Assembly: GCA_019095985.1 (NCBI GenBank)
Contig: CM032659.1
Location: forward strand, 21,963,443 to 22,027,442
Source: Streblospio benedicti
Taxonomy: Eukaryota > Annelida > Polychaeta > Spionida > Spionidae
Direction: 5' to 3'
Length of the DNA stretch: 64,000 nt
The notes under the pieces are model-generated. The model saw nothing but the letters and a program-made list of their open reading frames with translations. It was not told where the DNA came from and did no database searches. Numbering within the stretch: the first letter of the stretch is position 1; the number at the start of each line of letters is the position of its first letter. Made by a program: the position numbers and the translations under genes. Shown piece after piece: positions 24,104-34,820 of this stretch.

Positions 24104-26035
24104 ATGAAACTAACAGCATTTTTGTGTTTGAGTTGGAATATGTTGCTGGTTTGTAAGTAGATGCTTTAAATTACTACATTATATCTATTGAAATGATTCA
24201 ATAGTAGGTCCATATCACCTTCAAGTTTTGCTTTTATATCAACTTAGATGCGTCCTATGTTGGAGAATATTGCAATGAAGACACTTTTTCTCCTATATGT
24301 GGCAATGACGAAGTGATTGTGATGGAGAAAGCCCAATATGGAAGGATGAAAGTTGGAAAATGTGTACAAAAAGATTATGGGGTCATTAGATGTCAGGAAG
24401 GTAGATCCACATTGATATTAATTACAAATATGTTTACAATTTCAAGAGCATGTGTTTATATGTATCATTAAAATGGTGATCTATATTTGTTAAGTTAATC
24501 TGAGGAGGTGCTTAAGCACCGAAAACGTTAATAAAAACATTTTTTATATCTTTTTATTTTTTATTACTATTCATACAGTAGTGACCTGACTACTAATCAA
24601 AATAATAGTGATCACGAGTACTTATATACGTTTCATTTTGATTATCTGCTTTTCAGATGTATTAAAAGATCTTGATGTTAAATGTTCTGGGAAAACAAAT
24701 TGTGACCTCGTTGTGTCAACCGAATTTGCTGAATATGATCCTTGTAGTGACTACGAACTAAAAAATTATCTGGGTGCGACTTATAAGTGTATACAAGGTA
24801 TATGTACACCAGTAGATTGTTCTCACATTTTAATTGTATTTCCAGATGTATTAAAAGATTTGGATATAAAATGTTCGGGCCTCATGAAATGCAGTGTTGA
24901 TGTAGTAGACTTTGGTACCTACAACCCCTGTAATGACTCTGAGTTTAAGAACTACTTAGAAGCCTATCACAGTTGCAAAAGAGGTACTATAATTTACGGT
25001 GGCATTGGGTAATACTTGAGATTTGGTATGGAGCTTCATGTCTCATTTTGAATTACATTTATCTTATTTTATCTATAGTTGTTTCAAAGTTCAAAATATT
25101 CCAAAAGTTTTTTTTTTTTAATTATTAATATCACTGCGTCTCGAGCTCTTGGTCCTTATCGAATAACATAAATGTAATTTAAAATGTGGTATTAGGATAC
25201 CTGATGATTTCTTCAGTTTCAATTCTTGATTATGCATTGGCTTACAAATTCAAATAAAGGCTTGTTATGTTGCAAGTTTCAAGTTGGACAACCTGCCATC
25301 TGTCGAGATGCTTATAGGTTGGGTGCGTTAGAGGATAGGAAGTAACATAATAGTTAGCTATTACTGGAGACAAGAACTAAACAAACGGTGGATAAATGTT
25401 AGTAGAGTGCAAGATAAAAGCAGAAATAAGCAATGATATATATTAGTATGCTAGGGCATGAGTCACAGTGGAAATATTGTTTTTAAAGATTTCCAGTGAC
25501 TTGGATAAAAGTGTGTCTCGAGAGAGTCGGTTCCAGTTTGTAACTGTATGGTTGATACAGCTGTGTATAATATATAAATGTAATATAAATAGGAGTCCAT
25601 TTTGCTTATAGATATTGTAATCATTTCCACACTTGTGTGCTAAACTAGACTATTTTCCTACATTTACAAAAGAAATCTATTTTCAGTTGATGTATCGCCA
25701 AGCGACCAGTGTTATCATAACGAAATGAAGATTACAGTACACCAAGAAAACACTCACCTGTCAATACAAAACAGTCTCTGCGTTGGATCTAAGTTTGTAC
25801 TTCAAGCCCAAGCAGGGCAAAAGGTATCGTAATATAGTGCAGTTTGTCAGACCACGGGGATTGGAGTAAGTATACTTCTATATTAAGAGAAGTGGTGATC
25901 TTTACTGACACAGGTAAGATTATTTCAACAACTACATACCTATGTTTTTATCTACTATGCAGGTAAGAATAGGGAAATAGTGATACCATATGGTTTTTAT
26001 TTCAGCTACATGATGTTGTTATGGAAACTAGCTGA
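24104..26035 (+). CDS. Lectin gene D: secreted SUEL-type lectin with duplicated C-terminal half-domain
   Basis: Exons 24104-24152 (signal peptide MKLTAFLCLSWNMLLV), 24248-24400 (N-half with MEKAQYGRMKVGKCV), 24657-24797 and 24846-24983 (C-halves: DPCSDYELKNYLGATYKC and NPCNDSEFKNYLEAYHSC), 25687-25823 (module ending AQAGQK) and tail exon 26006-26035 (LHDVVMETS then stop). About 215 residues. The 48-nt intron 24798-24845 is divisible by three and free of stops, so its retention would add 16 residues including two cysteines between the two C-halves. Without the splice after GQK the frame ends at 25832. A polyadenylation signal AATAAA lies at 26183-26188. Confidence 0.8.
24500..24524 (+). other. 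Hammerhead-ribozyme-like core motif in intron of lectin D
   Basis: CTGAGGA, a 14-nt perfect palindromic stem-loop (GGTGCTTAAGCACC), then GAAA, which is the conserved CUGANGA / helix II / GAAA arrangement. Helices I and III cannot be paired convincingly, so it may be only a degraded terminal motif of a retroelement, since such motifs occur in Penelope-like terminal repeats. Confidence 0.25.
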
Positions 26036-26448
26036 GCATTTTCTTCAAAATACTAAATGGAGTACTTTCTGGTGGTATGAACTGCATTGATAAAGTTACA
26101 TAAGATTTGATTTCACCGATCTACAAACTATAAAGTAGCATACTGGCTTATAAGGAAACCAACTTTTACAGCTGTGATAAGGAATAAACCAAATACTTGC
26201 ATTATAATGTTGTTTATTGAAATAAATGCTGATCATTAAAATGATTGTTCAAATTTTATTCACATTGGTTCAACAATAAACACGAGGATGCATGGAATCA
26301 CTAGACACACAAAATCAAACCAGAAATTAACCTTCAATTGAAACTGATTGATAATGGACATTTCACAACTACTTGATAATACAACTTTTTATACCATTGG
26401 TAAGTCTCTAATACTTGGTTTACTCTCAGAAATCTACAAACAGTTTAC

Positions 26449-27479
26449 CTTTTGTCATGGTTTAGAATGTAATCGAATCTGAGAACTGTAAATATCTCCG
26501 TCCACACTCATGTACATAGTATCAGAGTTCACAGAAAATTTCTGGACACAGTAACAGTGATTTTCGTCAATGCAATCACTGGAGTGGGAAAACATGGACT
26601 GTTAATTCATAGATATTTTAACGTGATATATATAAATTCTACCATACATACATGATATACACCGTAATAATCATCAGAGCCACAAAAGTGCGGCAGTTAA
26701 AAAGCTATTAACAATAGTACACTGAGTAAGTGTTTTTATATATAAAATACGTGTAAACACGAGTGAAATAAAAATGTAGAGATATTTTTACACTACATAT
26801 GAGAATGAAAGCGGCTCACCTTCAATATATTTAGACTGCCTGCATATATCTAAACAGCTTTTTGCATTGTGACTCATGGCGAGCACGCCTAGCTATGCAA
26901 TTATGAAAAAAGACAGATGAATGTTGTTAATTGTTAGCATTGAAGATGCTGACAACTTTATTGAGTAATTAGTTGGGGTACAAAAAACGACAAACCAGAT
27001 TAGTATAACAAAATACAGGTAATGAAACAAATAACATGGATGGAATATTGACCTTATCCAACTAACTAACTAACTAACTTTTTTTGTAATATTCTATATT
27101 TTTTAAATTAAATTGAGAAGGACACTAGAGATGTCGAAACATGTTTAAATAAATTTGATTCTTCACTAAAAATAAGACTTTGTTTTTGGATTATAAGGCA
27201 GCAGAAACAGAAGAGAAAAAAAAACAAGAAAAAAAACTATAGTATAGTATATGCAGAGATTACAATAAAAAAATACAAATTATGTAACGAAAGAACATTG
27301 TACTAAAAGAGGTCTGCTTTAAAAGCCCCCCTTAAAAACCTCAATGGGGAAAGGGGGAGGAAAAGCATGACACATAGATAACCCGTTTATGGCAAGGGTT
27401 AAAATGATCAAAATCGGATACGTGAATGCTGCATTTTGATTTGCCAAAACAACGCGAATCGACTTCTTGAAGGAGGGCA
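26449..27479 (-). pseudogene. Lectin relic G (minus strand), interrupted by an insertion
   Basis: On the minus strand the first part of a C-half exon is at 27479-27385 (LLQEVDSRCFGKSKCSIH, then SDFDHFNPCHKR). Its second part (KLFRYMQA-like) is at about 26880-26820, separated by about 500 bp of foreign AT-rich sequence. A GQK-module exon lies at 26598-26449 (VDGDIYSSQIRLHSKP, then a stop codon replacing the glycine codon of GQK). Both pieces align best with gene F. The cysteine seen in F as NICSS is tyrosine here (DIYSS). No N-half was found. It is a decayed duplicate of the minus-strand lectin type. Confidence 0.7.
26881..27384. mobile_element. About 500-bp insertion splitting the lectin relic G exon
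   Basis: Recognised because the two parts of one SUEL half-exon, contiguous in gene F, flank it. It contains an (AACT)n run at 27058-27080, A-rich tracts (27200-27270) and GAAACATGTTTAAATAAA, similar to 3' tails of non-LTR or SINE-type repeats. Class unknown. Confidence 0.5.
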
Positions 27480-27632
27480 CTATCAAAAGAAGGAGCGTAG
27501 TATGTCGCCATTTGCTCAATGAATAGACTAATGCAAAGCTGACGGAGAAAATCAGGTCACACAAGAGCAATACATGGCTTGTAATGATCAGTACGGGGAA
27601 TTAGTTTGTCAGACTGTGTTATAATCAAATTG

Positions 27633-29014
27633 ATGGCTAAAATCATGGGAATAATTAGACCTAATATGATGTTTGTCTTGTTTGTTACATTTGGTACGAA
27701 CACCACATTAAATGATACGTTTAGTGAATGTATATCGCTGATATATTTGTTTCTATACGTATATATTTGTTCATACGGCATATAGTTTTTAGGTTATTAT
27801 ACCTTTTATTTTAATTTAAAAAGATGTATAATTCATAGTGTACTCAATTATAGGTAGCATACAGGCGAAAGAATACTGCAATGTAGATACGTTTTCTCCG
27901 CTATGCAGTAACCAGGAAGTCATCTTAATGGAAAACGCCCAATATGGAAGGATGAATGTTGGAAAATGTGTAAAAAATGATTATGGTGTGGTTGGGTGTC
28001 AAAAAGGTGTGTATTGGTTTTACAAATTATAAGTTATAGACTCGGTCGTGTATTTTGACAGGACGTATTGAATATTGCATATTGGTTTCATGTATGCTCA
28101 ACGTTATGTCTCTTGCAGACGTCCTAAATTTCCTAGATAAGATATGTTCTGGTTTCTCAACGTGTCATGTTGACGTAGCTGATTTTGACAAGCACAATCC
28201 ATGCCTTGATGATGATCTAAAGAGTTATCTGGAGGCTTCACACAAATGTATTAGAGGTAAATATATTAAAGATTGTATCTTGTTTCAGACGTATTAATTG
28301 AATTGGATAGACATTGCTCTGGGCTAAATAAATGCAGTGTTGACGTTGTGGAATTTGATATTTTCAATCCTTGTAAAGACAATGAATTTAGGAAATATTT
28401 GGAAGCCAATTACACATGCGTGAGAGGTAAATCGTCTAATAACATGGCTACATTTTCATTTTTGATAATTACATTACACATAACATTTATATTAATCTAT
28501 TGTGGTTATTGGGCAATAAATTTACTAAAATATAATGTACAGTAAAGATGATTCCCGCATGAAGTTTTTTTTTCTAAAATACTGCTTAAACATGCAATTA
28601 CTAGTGCAGTTAGATAATAAATCTCTTGATAATTAAAACACGCGTATTTACTTCTTTGTTTTAGTCTACACGGCACCACCGGATCAATGTCATCATCAAG
28701 TCAAAACAATCCCAGTTACCACCGACTTGGTTTATTTATCAATTCACAGTGGTGCTTGCACGGCATCAAAATTCATACTTGATGCCCAACCAGGGCAAAA
28801 GGTATTTTAGTCAATCAGTGTTGCAGATGGTAGCCGTCAGTTATATGGTAAGCTTTGCTATTAACCATACAGGATGTGGCTCTGCTAATATAATCAAGGT
28901 AAGCAACCTTTATATAGTTAATTAATGCTCTCGCCGTTTTACTTCAGTCCAAGTCAGCCTAGTTAACATGTACACTATTTCCAGGTGCAGTTTCTCTCTG
29001 TTGGAATAGATTGA
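27633..29014 (+). CDS. Lectin gene E: secreted SUEL-type lectin with duplicated C-terminal half-domain
   Basis: Exons 27633-27693 (probable signal peptide ending MMFVLFVTF; donor gtacga is weak but gives the same 61-nt length and phase as gene C), 27854-28006 (N-half, MENAQYGRMNVGKCV), 28119-28256 and 28289-28426 (C-halves: NPCLDDDLKSYLEASHKC and NPCKDNEFRKYLEANYTC), 28665-28801 (module ending DAQPGQK) and tail exon 28985-29014 (VQFLSVGID then stop). About 218 residues. The intron between the C-halves is only 32 nt (28257-28288). Without the splice after GQK the frame stops at 28810. AATAAA signals lie at 29560-29570. It is the most divergent of the plus-strand copies in exon 5. Confidence 0.75.
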
Positions 29015-30483
29015 AACCAGATAACTTAGGATAAATGGTTCTGGATTATCGCAGATAGGCTTGATGTCGAAGAAGGCTGCTTTATTATAGTGTTTACATA
29101 GAGAGGTTTCAATAGGTCTGCTATGTATACATCCAGCTGTACCCACAAACTATGGTCAAGAAACAGCCACAAACTATCGCTACAAACTATTATTAATAGA
29201 CAACTGGCGTTCATCTCATTTATTGCAAGAAAGGTATTGATCAATTAGAGCTAATTGGTAGAATACCTTGGTGTAAAAGTCTAGGTCACTCATTTATAGA
29301 AAATTTAAAGATGGACTGATTTACACCTTATCGAACAATGACAATGGACAGACGTGTGGGTTGGAGAGCCGGGGTCGCAGATGCCATTTCCAGCTGCAGA
29401 CGGGGCTGATGTGGCACGTAATACAGAGGTTCTAGTGACTGGGTTTCGTATACTAGTATGTACATGATGGTGTACTGTGATTTGATTGATGCTCATGCTC
29501 CAAGAATGTATTTTGCATATTTTATGTGTTTTGTATGAGAATTCCATAAAAAGCAAGACAATAAAATAAACGCAACTGATTTAATTACATTGAAAATTGA
29601 GTTATAATAAAAAATCTGTTCACAATTCCCATTATATCAAGCTATTACTTTATCCATAACAGCACATTTTATATCCTCTTTGTCTTACTAGTCTCGTATA
29701 ATTACGTTTGTTCATATAAGTCCTACTGCATAATTTGGTTATTAGTGAAATATCTTCTTCTCTATTGTTGTCCATTTTCTTGTTGTTATGTCTTTTTACT
29801 GTTAGCGTTTGCTGGCTTTTGTTGTTGTTTCTATTTCATCAGGTTGGGGCAGAGCTGCAAACAACAATGGATGAGCTCAATATGCTAGTTACATTATATA
29901 ATATGATTGACGTGGTTCTTCTAGCATTACACACTAGGTGATTTTGAGGATGACCCCAGGAAATGGTGGAAACTGTCAGTTATATATCCTTGAATTTGTC
30001 TATCGTGTTGGAATACATATATTTATATGATTAGTTCATCTTATAATAACACTATTATTTTTACTTACTGATTGACAGTTTCAGCAAAAGGGAGAAAGTT
30101 GGTGCGTTGGATAGAGAAAGTGACTATAGGGCAAGAACAATCAGAGAAGATAAAGACACGGGTGTAGAAACAGGTTATGAATAGGTAGGAGGGGCCTACC
30201 AACTATCGTATGTGCAAAAACGCACGATTTTCGATATTAGAAATCGTGCCGAGTGATCTTGACATGCGCACAGAGGCGTTTGGAAAATGACAGCAGTTGT
30301 TGGCGAAGCTGTCAACCAGTAAAATGATAGTGTTGAGATCGGATAAACTAATCATGTCAACTATCAGTTATGTGATTGTGTTATCCCATAAGTTCTTGCC
30401 AATGACAAATACATAAATTATGGGCCATGCTTTTTATGGAAACTACTACGTCCATGAAGATACAGAAATGGCAAAATACTTAC
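29015..30483. other. No coding exon recognised after lectin E
   Basis: Contains the likely 3' end of lectin E (polyadenylation signals near 29560). The stretch 29575-30480 is AT-rich with no supported gene. Confidence 0.4.
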
Positions 30484-30986
30484 ATAGACCCTCAAGTCCT
30501 AAGGCATTTCCAAAAAACTCAACCACAGCGCTTTGAAACTTGCTGAAAATGTCCTTAATGCGAGCCATGACACCTTCCTGGGGGTTGTCTAAATCCTGGG
30601 GAGTGTCTGGAAGCGTAGCGCCTGGTGCGTCAGACTTCCCTTGGTGGATGAGGCAAGACAGCACCATCACGAGGCATAGGACCAACATCGCCTGAATGGT
30701 TCACAAAACTATTCAATAGTTATTTTAAATAGTTAAGGTATAAAGGAACAACTTGAAGTAAACAAATAAGATGAATAAAAATGGTCCTTTATCAATTTGA
30801 AATATATATGTAGGAGCTTAGATTAATTTTGATAGTATGTTGATGAAAATATTTATTCTTCCTTCCTTTATGTAATTATTTATTTATATTCAAAATTATG
30901 GTATTTTACAACTCATACTAAAATATCTTAATTCTACAGTGCATCGAAACATTAGATATGGTAGTACTCACCTTATGAGAGAGCAT
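30484..30986 (-). CDS. Small secreted peptide with amphipathic helix, 5' part
   Basis: Exon 1 is 30986-30972 (MLSHK, donor gtgagt) and exon 2 is 30691-30484 (acceptor CCATTCAG, donor gtaagt), joined in phase. The product starts with a clear signal peptide (LVLCLVMVLSCLIHQGKSDA), followed by a short Pro/Asp-rich spacer (TLPDTPQDLDNPQEG) and a helix with alternating hydrophobic and charged faces (VMARIKDIFSKFQSAVVEFF). No cysteine is seen after the signal. It could be an apolipoprotein-like, antimicrobial or host-defence peptide; no family is recognised. At least one more exon to the left is expected because the donor leaves phase 1, and it was not found. The position next to the lectin cluster may be coincidental. 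Confidence 0.6.
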
Positions 30987-32125
30987 CTTGAGACAATGTG
31001 AACTTCTGTGGATTTTCCCTGCTATTTCCAAATACGATTTACGCGCAATATATTTCACTGTAACTTTAGTCAGCTGTATTCTGGCTGTTTATAGTTGATG
31101 GTACCGAGGTCTATGCGTATAGTGAAATGACTTGTGGCTCTTCAAAATGTTTAGCATGTTTGCTGTAATCTATAATCGGATCTAAATCGGCCCATGTAGT
31201 TTCTGTTACACTGGTTCATTACATATTAAGGGTTATCACACTGTTTCAGGTATGATGGCTGAGTCAATTATGGCCTCATATGCCATGCGCTAGCATCCGC
31301 ATTATGCGCATATCGTATTTACATGTACGAGCACGGATTCTAATGTCTCTGTCTAGTAACCACGTGACCCATTGGCACATTTTGTGACGGCCCTAACGCC
31401 TTCTCCACAATGGAAAAATAATGATCAGGTGTGTGACATAATCAAAGATCATCTTCTCACCCTATTACATTTATTGAAATTACGATTGTTTGTGATACAA
31501 ATTAGAAACTGTCCAATTCAAAATCATTGCATGTGGTACAAATTAATAGCAATTCTCAAAGTCTCACATTAACATGTAGTGCCATTCTTTGGCATTGAAG
31601 GAATTCTATCTTACATATAGCTGATATATTACATGGAGTGTAGTCACAACTGTATAGCACTTATACACGATACTGTACACATGGTATTATTACAAACAGC
31701 AATGGCTTCATCATAAATCCAGAAGTCCCTCTAAACCGTGTGAGAATCACAGGCTAGCATGTTATGAACATCCCGTGGTCCAGAAGACATGATTGCATGC
31801 ATATCAGATGTAGCTCGTTCCTTGGCGTCATTTACATTCAAAACACAAGTAAATATGCAGGATGTAACTTGTCTTCTACAAATGTTTGCATGACTCGGGA
31901 AAGATGTGTGTAGCCAACTAATGGACTTGTAGATTAAGATGAAGATTGCGGTGACAAACACGCTGTATGAGTGCATATTAATGGTGTAGTCAAATATCTC
32001 ATTCTGCAAAACAACTGTTCATTTGTGGGCTACGGTGCGTATTTTTCAGTTGATTACAGTATGTTAAAATTATCCGTGCTATGGACTTTTTAAAAATTGG
32101 TTTAATTGCCTGTGCACTATGCTAA

Positions 32126-32423
32126 GGGAACGATCATAAATAATGATACCGGGGGGTCGTCCAAAAAGGTGGGGGGGGGGCGTCCAACTTTTCTGATTCC
32201 TTTTGGGGGGTCGCTGAACTTTTTTATCGCTACGGTATGTTTTTTTTTTCAAATATTTTCTTTTAGCAATGCAATGACTATATAGAAAACTTTTTCTTTA
32301 GCGGATTGGTCACTCAACTTTTTAAAATGTTGATGGGGGGGTCGGTTAACTTATTCTTCGCGCCCCAAAAAATGGACAACCACCCCCTACCCACCCCCGG
32401 TATCGTTATTTATAATCGTTCCC
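32126..32423. mobile_element. PIF/Harbinger-like MITE, copy 3 (298 bp)
   Basis: Left end GGGAACGATCATAAATAATG and right end, reverse-complemented, GGGAACGATTATAAATAACG, followed on both sides by GATACCGGGGG. Flanked by TAA on both sides (32123-32125 and 32424-32426). The interior is non-coding with G-rich (GGGGGGTCG) and C-rich blocks. Confidence 0.85.
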
Positions 32424-33232
32424 TAAAGAGAATGAAGTTAGTAAATTATTATAACATCTAATTGAGACACGTGGTCTTGGTAGAAAAGTATTCTCTTTTA
32501 GGTTTAAAATCGTCTCTTTTTTACGTTTTGGAACTTGAGACTTGATGCAGCTCGTAACCCTGAGTATGGAGGCTTTCAACACGTACTAGGCCCAAACCAC
32601 GGGGAGTCTGGACGCAACTGTGGTCAAGGTCAGCCTCATGATCCCACGCAGTGTTACAGCAGGATGTACTTTAAAGTCATACCCAGGACATTAGACATAC
32701 ACAATTAAACAATCCCAATATACACACCACAGAATAACGCTTTGAATTGTATGATACTATTTAGTTTATTTGATGTTTATACTGTTGTGTGTATATCTAT
32801 ATTTCATTGAAGTTCTGAAATCCACTAGGCCATCATAGGACGCCATAGGCCATCATCAAATAATATATATGGAGAACTCGACTATAGATACGATAAAAGA
32901 TAATCAGATTGAATTGTCCTTATGGTTTAATAGTTTTAAGACTGCCATGATCGCGGATACGGTCATTTGAATGTGGGCGAAAATCAAACTTTATAGTGAC
33001 CAGAAAACTAAAAGGTCAAACACTTGCAACTTCTTAACATAAATAATATGTACAAAATAGAAATCAATTTTTTGTGGAATAAATTCATATTAGTCTATGA
33101 CATGCTTATTCGTGCAACGGGTTCGGTGCCGTAGTATATTTTATCAGGTATAAACAGAAAAGTGTTTGTGGAGTTCTCCTCACAGTCTTTGAGCTGTTTT
33201 AATTTTGAAACCTAAAATTAACTAAGGGAGCG

Positions 33233-33720
33233 AGCATAATTAATTGTACATAGGGGTTGGGCGGTCATTTGGTGGGAGGTGGGGGCGCTCAATTTTCTTT
33301 GGTCACAGAAGTGAGGCCGATCAATTTTAATGCAACGTGAGAGGGAGGGCATTCAATTCTTTAACTGAAAAGGTAATATTTTATGCACTTTTATCGCGAA
33401 TTGATGCAATCCTGTAATATGCATGCTTTCGGATTTAAATGTATTGTTATGTCAACAAGTCAAATAGATTGCTTAATATGTATTCATTGACCACTGACAG
33501 TGAATGATTCATTGCAATACACTTTAAACAGTTTTCAGGGAATCTGTCCAATATCATACTTTGATACGAAAGTATGTCATTGTTCATATTTATCTGGTTG
33601 TGGGTGGCGCTCAGTTTCTTAATGTGCATATGGGGAGGGCATTCAATTTCAACGTAGAGAATTAGGGAGGGTGTTCATTTTTTTAATCTCACCCCAAGGC
33701 GTGCAAAGTTTATAGTGAGA
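33233..33720. mobile_element. GGGAGCGA-type repeat, partial
   Basis: Starts CTAAGGGAGCGAGCATAATT, like the left end of the TAA-flanked MITE family, and contains several GGGAGGGCATTCAATTTC repeats. The same blocks occur at 39356-39390 (plus) and reversed at 40320-40375. No matching right terminus was found. Confidence 0.5.
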
Positions 33721-34820
33721 TTTATTTATTTCATTCACGTCCATAGATGAAAATATGAAAACCATAGATCTAGCAACAATATTTGAAACACAATATTAAA
33801 AACTAGTACTGACTAAATAATGGTGGTTTATCATCTTTTATTACCACAGGGTCTATTAGATGTGTTTGACAATGAAACCCAATTTAACAATATGTGCCAA
33901 TTTAAACATGCCATACAGACATTATACAAAAATAACTAAAGCATTTTCAGTACGGTAGACACCCAATCTAAAACTGCCATGTGTGATTTCCAGGAGAGTA
34001 AGTATTTAACAACTGTACCGTCTTGGTCCACGGCATGTCATATACATGTTTTACGCAAGCCTATAAATTTATCATGAGTAATGGGATCATAGGAACAATT
34101 GAACTTTTGTCTCCCGGAAGTTTGAAAAGACCAGCTTTTCAGGGCTCACTAACCGTGATAAAAACGTGTTAAAACATGACAATGGTGCATTTCCAATATG
34201 AAAAATAAATTCTTGTCATATACACACGTTATTAATTATTTGGAGTGGTATCCCTTCAAGAATCAATAATTGCATATAAATTATAAAAGAGTAAAATGTT
34301 TTAATGTATAATGGAATACAATATGTAATTCGATAACAAATATACTACATAATTTGGTTACGGAACACCCTCAATACCAGTAGAAATTGTTACTATCTCC
34401 AACCATCGACAATAAAACCGATGAAATGATAAAAACAGCACCTTTAATGGCCGCACGCCATATATGAACAATATATCACACATCTTTTTAAACAAGGTTT
34501 CTCTATTCTGTTTCACACTTAAAGGACATCCACAATGAAACTACTAACAATACATTCGTCTTGTTTACAGACAGAAAGAATACACACATTTGTTTGGAAA
34601 CATACGTGTTGCCTACTCACAAAACTAAAACATTTGCCAACATCTTACCAAATTACAATGTATATGGAAAGGTATCACATGCATTCAGCCATAAAAAAAG
34701 ACACGCACTCACACATAGATGCACAGACATTTATACAAGTGGTCCCTCGAACCAGCTAAAGGGCTGAGAACAGAACTAAAAGTATGACATCCCTGGATTA
34801 ATTAGCAGAAGGGTGAACGT

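Larger units (their letters stand above)
30987..34820. other. Intergenic, repeats only
   Basis: No exon recognised on either strand. Contains the MITEs at 32126-32423 and 33233-33720 and otherwise unannotated AT-rich sequence. Confidence 0.4.

Noticed and set aside
29305-29556. 83-codon minus-strand frame
   Set aside because: No splice sites or homology; lies over the predicted 3' end of lectin E.
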